A stretch of 64,000 bases of DNA from an uncultured bacterium (lineage in GTDB: Bacteria; Pseudomonadota; Gammaproteobacteria; Burkholderiales; Burkholderiaceae_E): the NCBI GenBank assembly GCA_903907905.1, contig CAIVPX010000144.1, positions 1 through 64,000 of the forward strand. Reading direction: 5' to 3'. The translations under genes were made by a program, and so were the position numbers. Under the pieces are notes generated by a model. That model was not told the origin of the DNA. It worked only from the letters and a program-made list of their open reading frames with translations, and did not search any database. How positions within the stretch are numbered: position 1 is the stretch's first letter; every line of letters begins with the position of its first letter. Positions 35,543 through 44,700 of the stretch are shown here, in pieces.

Positions 35543-36085
35543 ATCGTTACAAAAGCGCCCCCCGTCGCCGAACAACGCGCTCATCGCATCAACGGCGAGA
35601 TCACTGTCCCCGAAATCCGTCTGATTGGCCCCGACAGTGAACCCCTCGGAATCGTCAACACGCGTGAAGCGCTCAGAATGGCCGAGGAGGCTGACGTCGA
35701 TCTGGTCGAAATCGCGCCCACCGCGATGCCGCCGGTCTGTAGGCTCATGGACTACGGCAAGTTCAAGTACCAGGAGCAGAAGCGGGCGCACGACGCGCGA
35801 CTGAAGCAGAAGATCATCCAGGTCAAGGAAGTCAAGTTTCGACCGGGTACTGACGAGGGCGACTATCTCATCAAGATGCGCAATGTGAAGCGCTTTCTCG
35901 ATGACGGCGACAAGGCGAAGATCACGCTCCGGTTCAGGGGGCGCGAAATGGCGCACCAGGAGTTCGGCATCAGGCTGCTCGAGCGTATCCGCACCGAGCT
36001 CGATGAGGTGGCGGTGGTCGAGCAGATGCCCAAGCTCGAAGGGCGGCAGATGATCATGGTGATCGCGCCCAAGCGAAAGAAGTAG
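35543..36085 (+). CDS. infC: Translation initiation factor IF-3, with ATC start codon
   Basis: 180 residues when started at the ATC at 35543. GGAGG lies eight bases upstream and the translation runs [17 protein letters not shown], the invariant IF-3 N-terminus. The first in-frame ATG (35678) would delete the whole first third. A non-AUG (AUU/AUC) start is the known basis of infC autoregulation, because IF-3 rejects such codons. The C-domain ends [20 protein letters not shown]. It lies 101 bases after thrS; the leader contains a T-rich tract. Confidence 0.97.
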   Translation: MVTKAPPVAEQRAHRINGEITVPEIRLIGPDSEPLGIVNTREALRMAEEADVDLVEIAPTAMPPVCRLMDYGKFKYQEQKRAHDARLKQKIIQVKEVKFRPGTDEGDYLIKMRNVKRFLDDGDKAKITLRFRGREMAHQEFGIRLLERIRTELDEVAVVEQMPKLEGRQMIMVIAPKRKK

Positions 36086-36228
36086 CAGCGGTCGACGCGA
36101 CCGAACGAATCAAAAGAACATGCTGCCAGGCGAAAGTCTGGCGGGTGTACAAGCCGAGCGGGTCATCAAGTTCCGGCGCAGTAGCTGGACACCTGGCAAG
36201 GCATTAGAAGGCAAGAGAAAGGCAAATC
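36086..36228 (+). promoter_or_regulatory. infC-rpmI spacer, candidate L20 autoregulatory leader
   Basis: This 143-base untranslated spacer occupies the position where L20 represses rpmI-rplT in enteric bacteria. A small hairpin GCCAG/CTGGC with a GCGAAAGT loop is visible near 36125-36142. The assignment rests on gene order; the enteric fold was not recognised. Confidence 0.3.
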
Positions 36229-36426
36229 ATGCCCAAGATGAAGACCAAGAAAAGCGCTGCCAAGCGCTTTCGCGTGCGCGGCTCCGGCAGCGTCAAGCGC
36301 GGCCAGGCGTTCAAGCGCCACATCCTCACCAAGAAAACCACCAAAAACAAGCGGCAGCTGCGCGGGACCGAGAGCGTGCACAGCACGAACATGGCGTCCG
36401 TAAAAGCCATGCTGCCTTACGCATAA
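36229..36426 (+). CDS. rpmI: Ribosomal protein bL35
   Basis: 65 residues, full length, beginning [20 protein letters not shown] and ending VKAMLPYA, as in all bL35. Component of the large ribosomal subunit. Ten bases precede rplT, with AGGAGAG as its ribosome site. Confidence 0.99.
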   Translation: MPKMKTKKSAAKRFRVRGSGSVKRGQAFKRHILTKKTTKNKRQLRGTESVHSTNMASVKAMLPYA

Positions 36427-36436
36427 GGAGAGCGCG

Positions 36437-36799
36437 ATGCCCAGAGTCAAACGTGGAGTTACGGCGCGCGCGCGTCACAAGAAGATCATCGCCCTGGCCA
36501 AGGGTTACCGCGGCCGTCGTGGCAATGTATTCCGGATCGCCAAACAGGCAGTCATGCGTGCGGGTCAGTACGCCTATCGTGATCGTCGCACCAAGAAGCG
36601 CGTGTTCCGCGCCCTCTGGATCGCCCGGATCAACGCGGCGACCCGTGAGCACGGCCTGAGCTACAGCCGTTTCATCAACGGTCTGCAGCGTGCCTCCATC
36701 GGCCTTGACCGCAAGGTCCTGGCCGAATTGGCAGTGAATGACAAGCAGGCTTTTGCCGCTATCGTCAACCAGGTGAAGGCGACGCTCGCCGCCGCCTGA
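36437..36799 (+). CDS. rplT: Ribosomal protein bL20
   Basis: 120 residues beginning [18 protein letters not shown], with [20 protein letters not shown] and the conserved [20 protein letters not shown]. Large-subunit assembly protein and, in enterics, autogenous repressor of its own operon. A 200-base gap with a hairpin separates it from pheS. Confidence 0.99.
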   Translation: MPRVKRGVTARARHKKIIALAKGYRGRRGNVFRIAKQAVMRAGQYAYRDRRTKKRVFRALWIARINAATREHGLSYSRFINGLQRASIGLDRKVLAELAVNDKQAFAAIVNQVKATLAAA

Positions 36800-36898
36800 T
36801 GTCGCGGGAGGGACGGTGCTCGTCGGGGCTGCGTGCCCCGGTGGGTGCCTGCTTGGTGCGACCGCTAACGGTTCGAGCCGATCGCCTGACTTCCCGCC

Positions 36899-36923
36899 AG
36901 CGGGGCCGACAGGCCCCGCTTTG
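36899..36923 (+). terminator. Hairpin between rplT and pheS (partial terminator or attenuator)
   Basis: A nine-base-pair stem AGCGGGGCC/GGCCCCGCT with a four-base loop is followed by a short T-containing tail (TTGATG). In E. coli the same gap holds the pheST attenuator, but I see no Phe-rich leader peptide here. Position may be off by one base. Confidence 0.5.
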
Positions 36924-37000
36924 ATGTCCGCGTCAGCCCTGAGACCGGTTTTACGCCGCTCAATCGTCGCCAGGGCTCGCACACCGCAGGAGTGCATCGC

Positions 37001-38005
37001 ATGGATCAATCGCTGAGCGACATCGTTGAAGAGGCGCGCAACGCTCTGGCCGAGGCTGCTGACGGTGCGGCGCTTGCCAATGCCAAGGCGCGTTTTTTGG
37101 GGAAAGAGGGCAGCCTCACGGCGCGCATGAAGTTGCTCGGCGCCCTCAGCGGCGAAGCGCGGGCCGCGGCGGGCCGCGAACTCAACGAGGCCAAGCAGGC
37201 CATCGAAACACTCGTCTCTGGGCGTGAAGCCGATATCGCGAGGACCTTGCTCGAGGCGCGACTTGCCCAGGAGTCGATCGACGTCACGCTGCCGGGGCGC
37301 GGGCTGGGGCGGGGTGGCCTGCATCCGCTGACCCTCACCATTGCACGCATCGAAGCCCTCTTTCATTCGATCGGTTTCGACGTGGCTGACGGCCCCGAGA
37401 TCGAAGAAGACTTCTATAACTTTACGGCGCTCAATACTCCCGAAAACCATCCGGCGCGCTCGATGCACGACACCTTCTATGTCGAGGGCGGGCTGCTGCT
37501 GCGCACGCACACCAGCCCGGTGCAGGTGCGCTATGCGCGCATGCACGAGCCGCCCATTCGTGTGATCGCACCCGGCAAGACCTACCGGGTTGATTCCGAC
37601 GCGACTCACTCGCCCATGTTTCACCAGTTCGAGGGGCTGTGGATCGACGAGGACATCAGCTTTGCCGACCTCAAGAGCGTCTACGCCGATTTTCTGCGTC
37701 GCTTCTTCGAGACCGACGAGCTCGACGTGCGCTTTCGCCCCTCCTATTTTCCGTTTACCGAACCGTCGGCCGAGATCGATATTCGCTTTCCCGATGGGCC
37801 GCTTGCGGGGCGTTGGCTCGAGGTGAGCGGGTCAGGCCAGGTGCATCCCAATGTCGTGCGCAATTTCGGGCTTGATCCCGAGCGCTACATCGGCTTTGCC
37901 TTCGGCTCGGGGATCGAGCGGCTGGCCATGCTGCGCTATGGCGTAGGCGATCTACGCCTCTTCTATGAAAACGATCTGCGCTTTCTGCAGCAGTTCAACC
38001 GATGA
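37001..38005 (+). CDS. pheS: Phenylalanyl-tRNA synthetase alpha subunit
   Basis: 334 residues from the ATG at 37001, with AGGAG upstream; a GTG nine bases earlier is possible. N-terminal coiled coil (1-90) with [18 protein letters not shown]. Class II motifs follow: [22 protein letters not shown] in two parts, [19 protein letters not shown] (motif 2) and [11 protein letters not shown] (motif 3). It forms the alpha2beta2 enzyme with PheT, encoded ten bases downstream. Confidence 0.99.
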   Translation: MDQSLSDIVEEARNALAEAADGAALANAKARFLGKEGSLTARMKLLGALSGEARAAAGRELNEAKQAIETLVSGREADIARTLLEARLAQESIDVTLPGRGLGRGGLHPLTLTIARIEALFHSIGFDVADGPEIEEDFYNFTALNTPENHPARSMHDTFYVEGGLLLRTHTSPVQVRYARMHEPPIRVIAPGKTYRVDSDATHSPMFHQFEGLWIDEDISFADLKSVYADFLRRFFETDELDVRFRPSYFPFTEPSAEIDIRFPDGPLAGRWLEVSGSGQVHPNVVRNFGLDPERYIGFAFGSGIERLAMLRYGVGDLRLFYENDLRFLQQFNR

Positions 38006-38014
38006 GGATCGAGC

Positions 38015-40417
38015 ATGCGTGTTCCTGAAAGCTGGCTGCGCAGCTTCGCATCGCCCGACTGGTCCGCAAGCCTGATCGGCGAGCGGCTCACCATGGCCGG
38101 ACTCGAAGTCGAGGAGTCCCACACGGCCGCACCGCCCTTCGACCGGGTCGTGGTTGCCGAGGTTCGTTCGGTGGCGCCGCACCCCAATGCGGACAAGCTC
38201 AAGGTCTGCGAGGTGGATACCGGCGAGGGCATTGCCCAGATCGTCTGCGGTGCGCCCAACGTGGTGGCGGGCGCGCGGGTGCCCTGTGCCTTGCCGGGTG
38301 CGACGATGCCGGGCGGCATGCAGATCAAGGTCGCCAAGATGCGGGGCGTCGAGAGCTGCGGCATGCTCTGCTCGGCACGTGAGCTCGGGCTCTCCGAGGA
38401 TCACGGTGGCCTGCTCATCCTGAGTCCTGATGCGCCAGTCGGTAAGAGTATTCGCGACTGGCTCGATCTCGATGAAACCGTTTGGATGCTCAAGCTCACG
38501 CCCAATCTGGCGCACTGCATGAGCGTGTTCGGTGTGGCCCGTGAGCTGGCGGCGCTGAGTGGCGTACCGCTGCAACAGCCCGCCTTCGCGGCCGTGCCGG
38601 TCAGCGTCAACGACAAGTTGCCTGCGCGCATCGACGCGCCCGATCTGTGCGGCCGTTTCTCTGGGCGCGTCATCCGCGGCGTCAACGCCCGTGCGGCCAC
38701 GCCCGAGTGGATGAAGCGCAGGCTCGAGCGCGCGGGCCAGCGCAGCATCTCCGCACTGGTCGATATCTCGAATTATGTGATGCTCGAACTGGGTCGCCCC
38801 TCGCACGTGTTCGACCTGGCCAAGATTCAGGGCGAACTGGTGGTGCGCTGGGCCCGCGAGGGCGAGTCGCTTGAACTGCTCAACGGCCAGACCATCGCGC
38901 TGTCGAACGATGTCGGCGTCATTGCCGATGCCCATCAGGTCGAGAGCCTTGCCGGCATCATGGGGGGGAACGCCACCGCGGTGTCCGATGACACCCGCGA
39001 CATCTACCTCGAGGCGGCGTTCTGGTGGCCGCAGGCCATCGCGGGGCGTGCCCGACGCTACAACTTCAGCACCGAAGCGGGATCGCGCTTCGAGCGGGGG
39101 GTCGACGCCAGTACCACGGTGGAGCACATCGAATACATCAGCCGACTGATCCTCGATATTTGCGGCGGCCAGGCCGGTCCGGTCGACGACATCCTGAGCG
39201 AATTGCCCGCGCGGCCCCCCGTGGCGCTGCGCCTGTCCCGCGCCCGCAAGGTGATTGGCGCCGACATCAGCGAAGCCGAGGTCACGCAGGCCTTCAATCG
39301 TTTGGGCCTGGCCTTCTCCAGGGAGGGCGAGTGCTTCGTTGTGACGCCGCCCGCGTATCGGTTCGACATGCAGATCGAGGAAGATCTGATCGAGGAGGTC
39401 GTGCGGCTGTGGGGCTATGAGCGGCTGCCCCTGCGGCCGCCCCGTGCACCGTCTGCCATGCGTCCGGTTCCCGAGGCGCGGCGACCGGTGATGGCGATCA
39501 AGCTTGCAATGGCGGCGCGCGATTATCAGGAAATCATCGGCTACAGCTTTGTCGAATCCGGTTTGGACGCGCGTCTGTCCGGGCAGCCGCCGGTGCGACT
39601 GCTCAATCCGATTGCCGCGCAGATGGATGTCATGCGGACCACGCTCTGGGGTGGGTTGATCGAAACCCTGCGCGCCAATCTCAACCGCAAGGCCAGTCGC
39701 GTGCGCCTCTTTGAGGTCGGCCGGGTGTTCCGGCCTGCTCCCGAGATGGAAAGCGGTCCCGTGCAGGTCAAGGGGATTGCCCAGCCCTGGCGACTGGCGG
39801 CGCTCGCCTTTGGCCCCCTCGCCGACGAGCAGTGGGGTGTGGCGGCAAGGCCGGTCGACTTTCACGATGTCAAGGCCGATCTGCTTGCACTGTGCGCGTC
39901 CTTGCCACTTGCTTTTGAGGCGGCGACCAACCCTGCACTGCACCCGGGGCGCAGTGCCCGACTGGTTCATGAGGGCCGAGAGATCGGTTGGCTGGGCGAG
40001 TTGCATCCGGCTTTGCAGCAGCAGCTCGAATTGCCGCAAGCGCCGATCCTGCTCGAGATCGATCTGGAGGCGCTGCGTGGGCGTGAGCTGCCCGTCTACC
40101 GCGAATTGTCGAAGTTCCCGCCTGTTCTGCGCGATATCGCCTTGCTGGTGCCGATCGATCTGCCGGCTGCCCGCGTTGAGGCCGAGATTGCGCGGGTGAT
40201 TCGCGAAGCGCCCGCCGCAGCGGTCGTACAACAGGTGTCGCTGTTCGACGAATATCGCGGTAAGGGATTGGAAAATAAGGAAAAAAGCCTTGCGTTCAGA
40301 TTACGCATGCAAGATACTGAACGCACCTTGAGCGATGCGGATGCACACGAGGCGGTCCAGGTGATCGTGGCCTGGTTGGGGCGTGAGCTCGGTGCTCGGC
40401 TCCGAGCCGGCGGCTAG
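38015..40417 (+). CDS. pheT: Phenylalanyl-tRNA synthetase beta subunit
   Basis: 800 residues. Domains in order: an EMAP-like tRNA-binding domain (about 40-150; VVAEVRSVAPHPNADKLKV), B3/4 editing domain (AGRARRYNFSTEAGSRFERG), B5 (about 405-475; LIEEVVRLWGYERLP), a catalytic-like core, and the C-terminal ferredoxin-like anticodon-binding domain starting ELPVYRELSKFPPVLRDIA. Partner of PheS; edits Tyr-tRNA-Phe. A 42-base gap leads to ihfA. Confidence 0.99.
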   Translation: MRVPESWLRSFASPDWSASLIGERLTMAGLEVEESHTAAPPFDRVVVAEVRSVAPHPNADKLKVCEVDTGEGIAQIVCGAPNVVAGARVPCALPGATMPGGMQIKVAKMRGVESCGMLCSARELGLSEDHGGLLILSPDAPVGKSIRDWLDLDETVWMLKLTPNLAHCMSVFGVARELAALSGVPLQQPAFAAVPVSVNDKLPARIDAPDLCGRFSGRVIRGVNARAATPEWMKRRLERAGQRSISALVDISNYVMLELGRPSHVFDLAKIQGELVVRWAREGESLELLNGQTIALSNDVGVIADAHQVESLAGIMGGNATAVSDDTRDIYLEAAFWWPQAIAGRARRYNFSTEAGSRFERGVDASTTVEHIEYISRLILDICGGQAGPVDDILSELPARPPVALRLSRARKVIGADISEAEVTQAFNRLGLAFSREGECFVVTPPAYRFDMQIEEDLIEEVVRLWGYERLPLRPPRAPSAMRPVPEARRPVMAIKLAMAARDYQEIIGYSFVESGLDARLSGQPPVRLLNPIAAQMDVMRTTLWGGLIETLRANLNRKASRVRLFEVGRVFRPAPEMESGPVQVKGIAQPWRLAALAFGPLADEQWGVAARPVDFHDVKADLLALCASLPLAFEAATNPALHPGRSARLVHEGREIGWLGELHPALQQQLELPQAPILLEIDLEALRGRELPVYRELSKFPPVLRDIALLVPIDLPAARVEAEIARVIREAPAAAVVQQVSLFDEYRGKGLENKEKSLAFRLRMQDTERTLSDADAHEAVQVIVAWLGRELGARLRAGG

Positions 40418-40459
40418 TCGGGTCACTCCCGACATCCGCACAGACCTACTGTCGAGTCG

Positions 40460-40867
40460 ATGATGCATTCGAGCCCTGCGATCGAGCGGTCCCCTGAAGG
40501 GGGTGATGCTGTAGCGCCCGTCGCTCCCTTGGGAGAGGCGGGTACGGCCGCCCCGTCCGCCGAGAGCTTCACGCTCACCAAGGCTGAACTGGCCGAGATG
40601 CTGTTCGAGCAGGTGGGGCTCAACAAGCGCGAGGCCAAAGACATGGTCGAAACGTTTTTTGAAGAGATCCGCGATGCGCTGGTACGAGGCGCCTCGGTCA
40701 AGCTCTCGGGTTTTGGCAATTTTCAACTGCGTGACAAGCCTCAGCGGCCGGGGCGTAATCCCAAGACCGGCGAGGCGATTCCCATCTCTGCCCGGCGCGT
40801 GGTCACCTTTCACGCCAGCCAGAAGCTCAAGCTGCAAATCGAAACGCCGGCCCAGGCTTCACGCTGA
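40460..40867 (+). CDS. ihfA: Integration host factor alpha subunit, with N-terminal extension
   Basis: 135 residues. The HU/IHF fold starts at [20 protein letters not shown] (about residue 37) and includes [20 protein letters not shown] and [20 protein letters not shown], with the DNA-intercalating Pro in the arm region. The first 36 residues are Pro/Ala-rich, low in complexity and absent from the E. coli protein. No start codon nearer the fold is obvious, so the extension is probably real. Location after pheT is the conserved one. Confidence 0.96.
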   Translation: MMHSSPAIERSPEGGDAVAPVAPLGEAGTAAPSAESFTLTKAELAEMLFEQVGLNKREAKDMVETFFEEIRDALVRGASVKLSGFGNFQLRDKPQRPGRNPKTGEAIPISARRVVTFHASQKLKLQIETPAQASR

Positions 40868-40925
40868 TCCGGCCTAGCCCCCGCGACCGCTTACTGCGAT
40901 TTCAATCCTTATCTGGCGCTCAAGC

Positions 40926-41489
40926 ATGAACGGCAAGCAGGAAGCCAAGACCGTATTGCCGCCGATTCCGGCCAAGCGCTACTTCACCATCGGCGAGGTG
41001 AGCGAACTCTGCGGCGTCAAGCCCCATGTGTTGCGCTACTGGGAGCAGGAATTCACGCAGCTCCGCCCCATGAAGCGGCGAGGCAATCGGCGTTACTACC
41101 AGCACCATGAGGTCCTGTTGGTAAGGCGTATCCGCGAACTGCTCTACGAGGAGGGCTTCACCATCAATGGCGCCCGCAACCGGCTGGGCGAGATGGGTGG
41201 CAACGGGCGCTTGCGTGCGCCGGTCGGGGCCGCAGCGCTCGAGGCGATCGAGGCGGAGCGTCGGGCTGCGGGCCTGGCCTCGTCCGATGCGCAGAGCGTG
41301 CTTGCGGCTGGTTCCGAGGCCGGTGAGTTGCCCGGGGCCGGGGCGCTCGGGTTCTCCCCGACGGCCGAAGGGGCCCCCCCGGTGAGCGGTGCGGCCTCGC
41401 AGGGGGCCTTGCCGTTCGCGTTCAATTCCGCCCAGGGGCTGGCCGCGGTCCGTGAAGCCCTCGAACAGGCACTCGATCTATTACGCTGA
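40926..41489 (+). CDS. MerR-family transcriptional regulator
   Basis: 187 residues. The winged-helix domain covers 15-90: AKRYFTIGEVSELCGVKPHV, LRYWEQEFTQLRP, RGNRRYYQHHEVLLVRRIRE. The C-terminal half is Ala/Gly/Pro-rich with no Cys-based metal site, so the effector is unknown. This MlrA-like regulator regularly follows ihfA in beta- and gammaproteobacteria. The stop codon abuts the tRNA-Pro promoter. Confidence 0.93.
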   Translation: MNGKQEAKTVLPPIPAKRYFTIGEVSELCGVKPHVLRYWEQEFTQLRPMKRRGNRRYYQHHEVLLVRRIRELLYEEGFTINGARNRLGEMGGNGRLRAPVGAAALEAIEAERRAAGLASSDAQSVLAAGSEAGELPGAGALGFSPTAEGAPPVSGAASQGALPFAFNSAQGLAAVREALEQALDLLR

Positions 41490-41495
41490 TATAAT
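41490..41495 (+). promoter_or_regulatory. Likely -10 box of the tRNA-Pro gene
   Basis: A perfect TATAAT lies nine bases upstream of the mature tRNA 5' end and directly after the MerR stop. The corresponding -35 position within the merR end has no clear TTGACA match, so promoter strength is uncertain. Confidence 0.5.
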
Positions 41496-41504
41496 GTTTG
41501 GCTT

Positions 41505-41581
41505 CGGGGTGTAGCGCAGCCTGGTAGCGCACTTGCATGGGGTGCAAGGGGTCGCGAGTTCGAATCCCGCCACCCCGACCA
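41505..41581 (+). tRNA. tRNA-Pro(GGG)
   Basis: 77 bases forming a full cloverleaf: acceptor CGGGGTG/CACCCCG, D-arm GCGCAGCCTGGTAGCGC, anticodon stem CTTGC/GCAAG around the loop ATGGGGT (anticodon GGG, reading CCC/CCU), and T-arm with GTTCGAATC. The 3' CCA is encoded. The gene order ihfA-merR-tRNA-Pro is common in the group. Confidence 0.98.
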
Positions 41582-41591
41582 TGCATCAAGC

Positions 41592-41632
41592 AAGGGCTCA
41601 GATCTCACAAGGATCTGGGCCCTTTGCGTTTG
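41592..41632 (+). terminator. Rho-independent terminator after tRNA-Pro
   Basis: A 13-base-pair stem, AAGGGCTCAGATC with GATCTGGGCCCTT (one G-T wobble), closes a seven-base loop and is followed by a T-rich tail. It starts 11 bases after the tRNA CCA and cleanly ends the translation block. Confidence 0.85.
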
Positions 41633-41728
41633 GGGTGCCCTGGCTCAAACCCCAGCAGATTGATCGGGCGATTGGCTCTGGGCTACATTGGTCGGTTGAC
41701 TAGGTAGTCCCGACTTCCGGAGCTCCCC

Positions 41729-44700
41729 GTGAGTATTGATCTCTCCACTTTCTTTGTTCTTCTCGATGCGGCCGGGCAACCCGTTGGGCTGTCGGCTGAG
41801 CTGCGTCAGTCCGCTGGCTGGGTGGCTATGAGTAGCCTGAGCGGCTACTCGATTCTCGAGGGGGGGGCCGCCGCAGACACCCTGTCGGGGCAGAGCGGTG
41901 CAGCGCGCGAGGTTCTGCTCGGGCTGGCGGGTTCTGACCTGCTCCGTCCTGGTTCCGGGGTCGACCTTGTATACGGGGATGCGCGGGGAGAGTTTTCAGC
42001 CGGCGATCCGAACGCGCTCCGATCGTCGCTGGCGGCGTATGACGTGCTGGACTACTCGATGTTCTCGGACGGGGCGTTGGTCGAGTTGAGTGCGGGGATC
42101 GTGTCAGGCAACGTGTCCGGGCGCGACGTGTTCGTCGATATCGAGGAGTTGCGCGGCACGCGCGGCAGCGATGTGGTCTCCGGCCGTCCCGGGCTGAGTG
42201 GTAACTGGAGCCTGCGTTACCTGTCGATGGGGGGCAGTGACACCGTCGACATGGGGACGGTGAATCCAGCCCTGCAGGCCGCCGACGTGATGCGCGTGTC
42301 CTACCTCTGGGCTGCCGCAGGGGTGAGCCTCAGCTACGCCGGGGGCAGTGCGGCGGGTGACACCGCCAAGGTGAGCTATGCGGGGTCGACCGCGAGCGGG
42401 GCCGCTTATGCTGCCGGGACCGATACGCTCGTGAAAGTGGCCGAGCTGGCCGACAGCCTCTACGCCGACCGCTTCGATTTTCGCGACCAGGCGCTCAACG
42501 TATTCGGTGAGAAAACTACCCAGGTCGTGTTGACCGGGGGCCATGACACCGTGTTCGGCAATGGGGCCACGCTGCTCGACTACTCGGGGCATGGCTGGCT
42601 GGCGGATCGGGGGATGCATTCGCAGTCCGGCGTGGTGTTTGATCTGCGCGAGCGCAGCCGAACAACGGTTGACGGTATTGCGGTCAATCTGATCGATGCG
42701 ACTCATGTGAACTGGATCGACCCTGCTGAGGGCACCCGACTTGTGTCTTTCGGTGTGGATACCGTGTCGAAGATCGAGGGCGTCATTGGTACCGACTTCA
42801 GCGACACGATGATGGGGTCGGCTGCCGATGAAACTTTCGTCGGCAACAGCGGTTACGACTGGATCTATGGCGCGGGCGGGCTGGATCGGGCGTCTTACCA
42901 AACCTCCGGCTATTCGGTGTCGGTGGAGTTGAATTGGGGGGCTAACGCACAGGGAGCCACCGGTTCTTCCTTTGATCGGTTTTCGCCCGTAACCGACTCC
43001 CTGCACAGCATCGAGATGGTCCGTGGCTCCGACTACGCCGACCGGCTCAGCGCGTCGGGGTTTGGGGCCTTCTGGACGCGTAACCGCGGCAGCGCCGGCG
43101 GCTGGAACGCGTTGGAGGGGGGCGGTGGCAACGACACCATCGCGGGCAATGGCCAGACCCGGGCCGATTACGACAGCGCGCGCATGGCGGTGGTGGTCGA
43201 TTTGTCCCAGGGCTATGCCGATGCACTGCTCGCCAGCGATCGGCTGCGTGGCGATTACGCGAGTTCGCTGGGTCGCGATGCCCTATACGGCGTGTACGGC
43301 GTGCGCGGTAGCGATTTTGGTGACAGCTTGGTGGGGGGCGGCGCGGGCTGGGCCGGTGCGGGCGTTGCACGCGAGAGCTTCGAGGGCCGGGCTGGCAACG
43401 ACACGATCGACGGTGGCTCGGGCTGGGACACGGTGGTCTATCGGCAGGACCCTGCGGGTGTTCGGGTCGATCTGGGCCTGCGTGTAGCCACCGATGGCTG
43501 GGGTCAGACCGACACGCTGCGAAACATCGAAGACGTCTGGGGCTCGGATTTCAGCGATACGCTGGCAGGCAGCGACCGACCCGATCAGGAAAGCTTTTAT
43601 GGTGGCGCGGGCGCCGACCTGATCGATGGCGGCGGCGGGTATGACGAACTGTCATTTGCCTTCGACCCTGCGTCGATTACGCTCACTCTGACTTCCCCGG
43701 CCGATGCGCAGGGCTACCGCAGCGTTAGCGATGGATGGGGCAATATCGATCGCTACCGGCGCATCGAGGGCGTTGAGGGCACAGCCTTTGCCGACCGGAT
43801 CATCGGAGACGACGGCCCCAACCGGATTGATGGGCGCGGTGGCATCGATACGCTGGACGGCGCGGGCGGCGAGGACTGGCTTGAGTTCAATGACGACAGC
43901 AGCGGCTACGCCGCCGCCATCGACAGTTTCGAGGCGGTGCGGGGCTATGGCGTTCAGGTCGATCTGGCACGAGGGGTGGCCCGGCAGGTCGATCCCGGCT
44001 GGATTCTCAATCCTTCAAACGGGCACTACTACAAAGTCGTCAACGACGCGGTCACCTGGCGCGAGGCGCTCGAGCGTGCCGCCTCAGCGGAGACACACCT
44101 CGTCACCATTCAGGACGGCAACGAAAATTCTTTCTTGTCGGGGCTGATCGCCAGCAAGGTCGAGACTGGCTGGGATAACAATGCCATCTGGATTGCCGCA
44201 AGCGACAGCCAGGCCGAGGGCGCCTGGCGCTGGATGGCTGGGCCTGAGAGTGAGCAAGTATTCTGGACCGACACTGGCGGTACCGTCTCGGGCGCCTATG
44301 CCATTTTCAATGGCGCAAGCCCCAGCAACGACAACTCGGGTGGCAGTGGGGTGTCGGGTTCCTGGACCAATCCTACTGCGTCGGGTGCGGATTTTGCCTA
44401 CATGACAGGAGGCGGCAACTGGTTCTCCGCCTGGTCGGACGCGAGCGCCACCACCGGCGCCTCGAGCCCGATTGCCGGCTCTCAGGGTATGCGCAATGCC
44501 TATGTCATCGAGCGCGAGACCGTGCCCTGGACATCGGGTGATGTGATCGTCCATTTTGAAAATGTGGTGGGGTCCGATTTTCGGGATCTGCTGGTGGGTG
44601 ACGGCGGGCCGAATCAGTTCATCGGGTTGGGGGGCGATGACACGATCGACGGTGGCGATGGTACTGACACCGTGGTCTACCCGGGCAGGCGCGGCGATTA

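Noticed and set aside
36816-37016. Pheromone-like or PheM-type leader peptide before pheS
   Set aside because: The 66-codon frame has no Phe run and overlaps the hairpin and the pheS start; not protein-like.
37952-40231. 759-codon open frame on the minus strand
   Set aside because: Antisense to pheT, which is unmistakable; no family features in the translation.
41582-41728. Possible integrase or att-site element after tRNA-Pro
   Set aside because: Only the terminator and 100 bases of unremarkable sequence are present; no integrase gene and no obvious repeat of the tRNA 3' end was spotted near 49.8 kb by eye.
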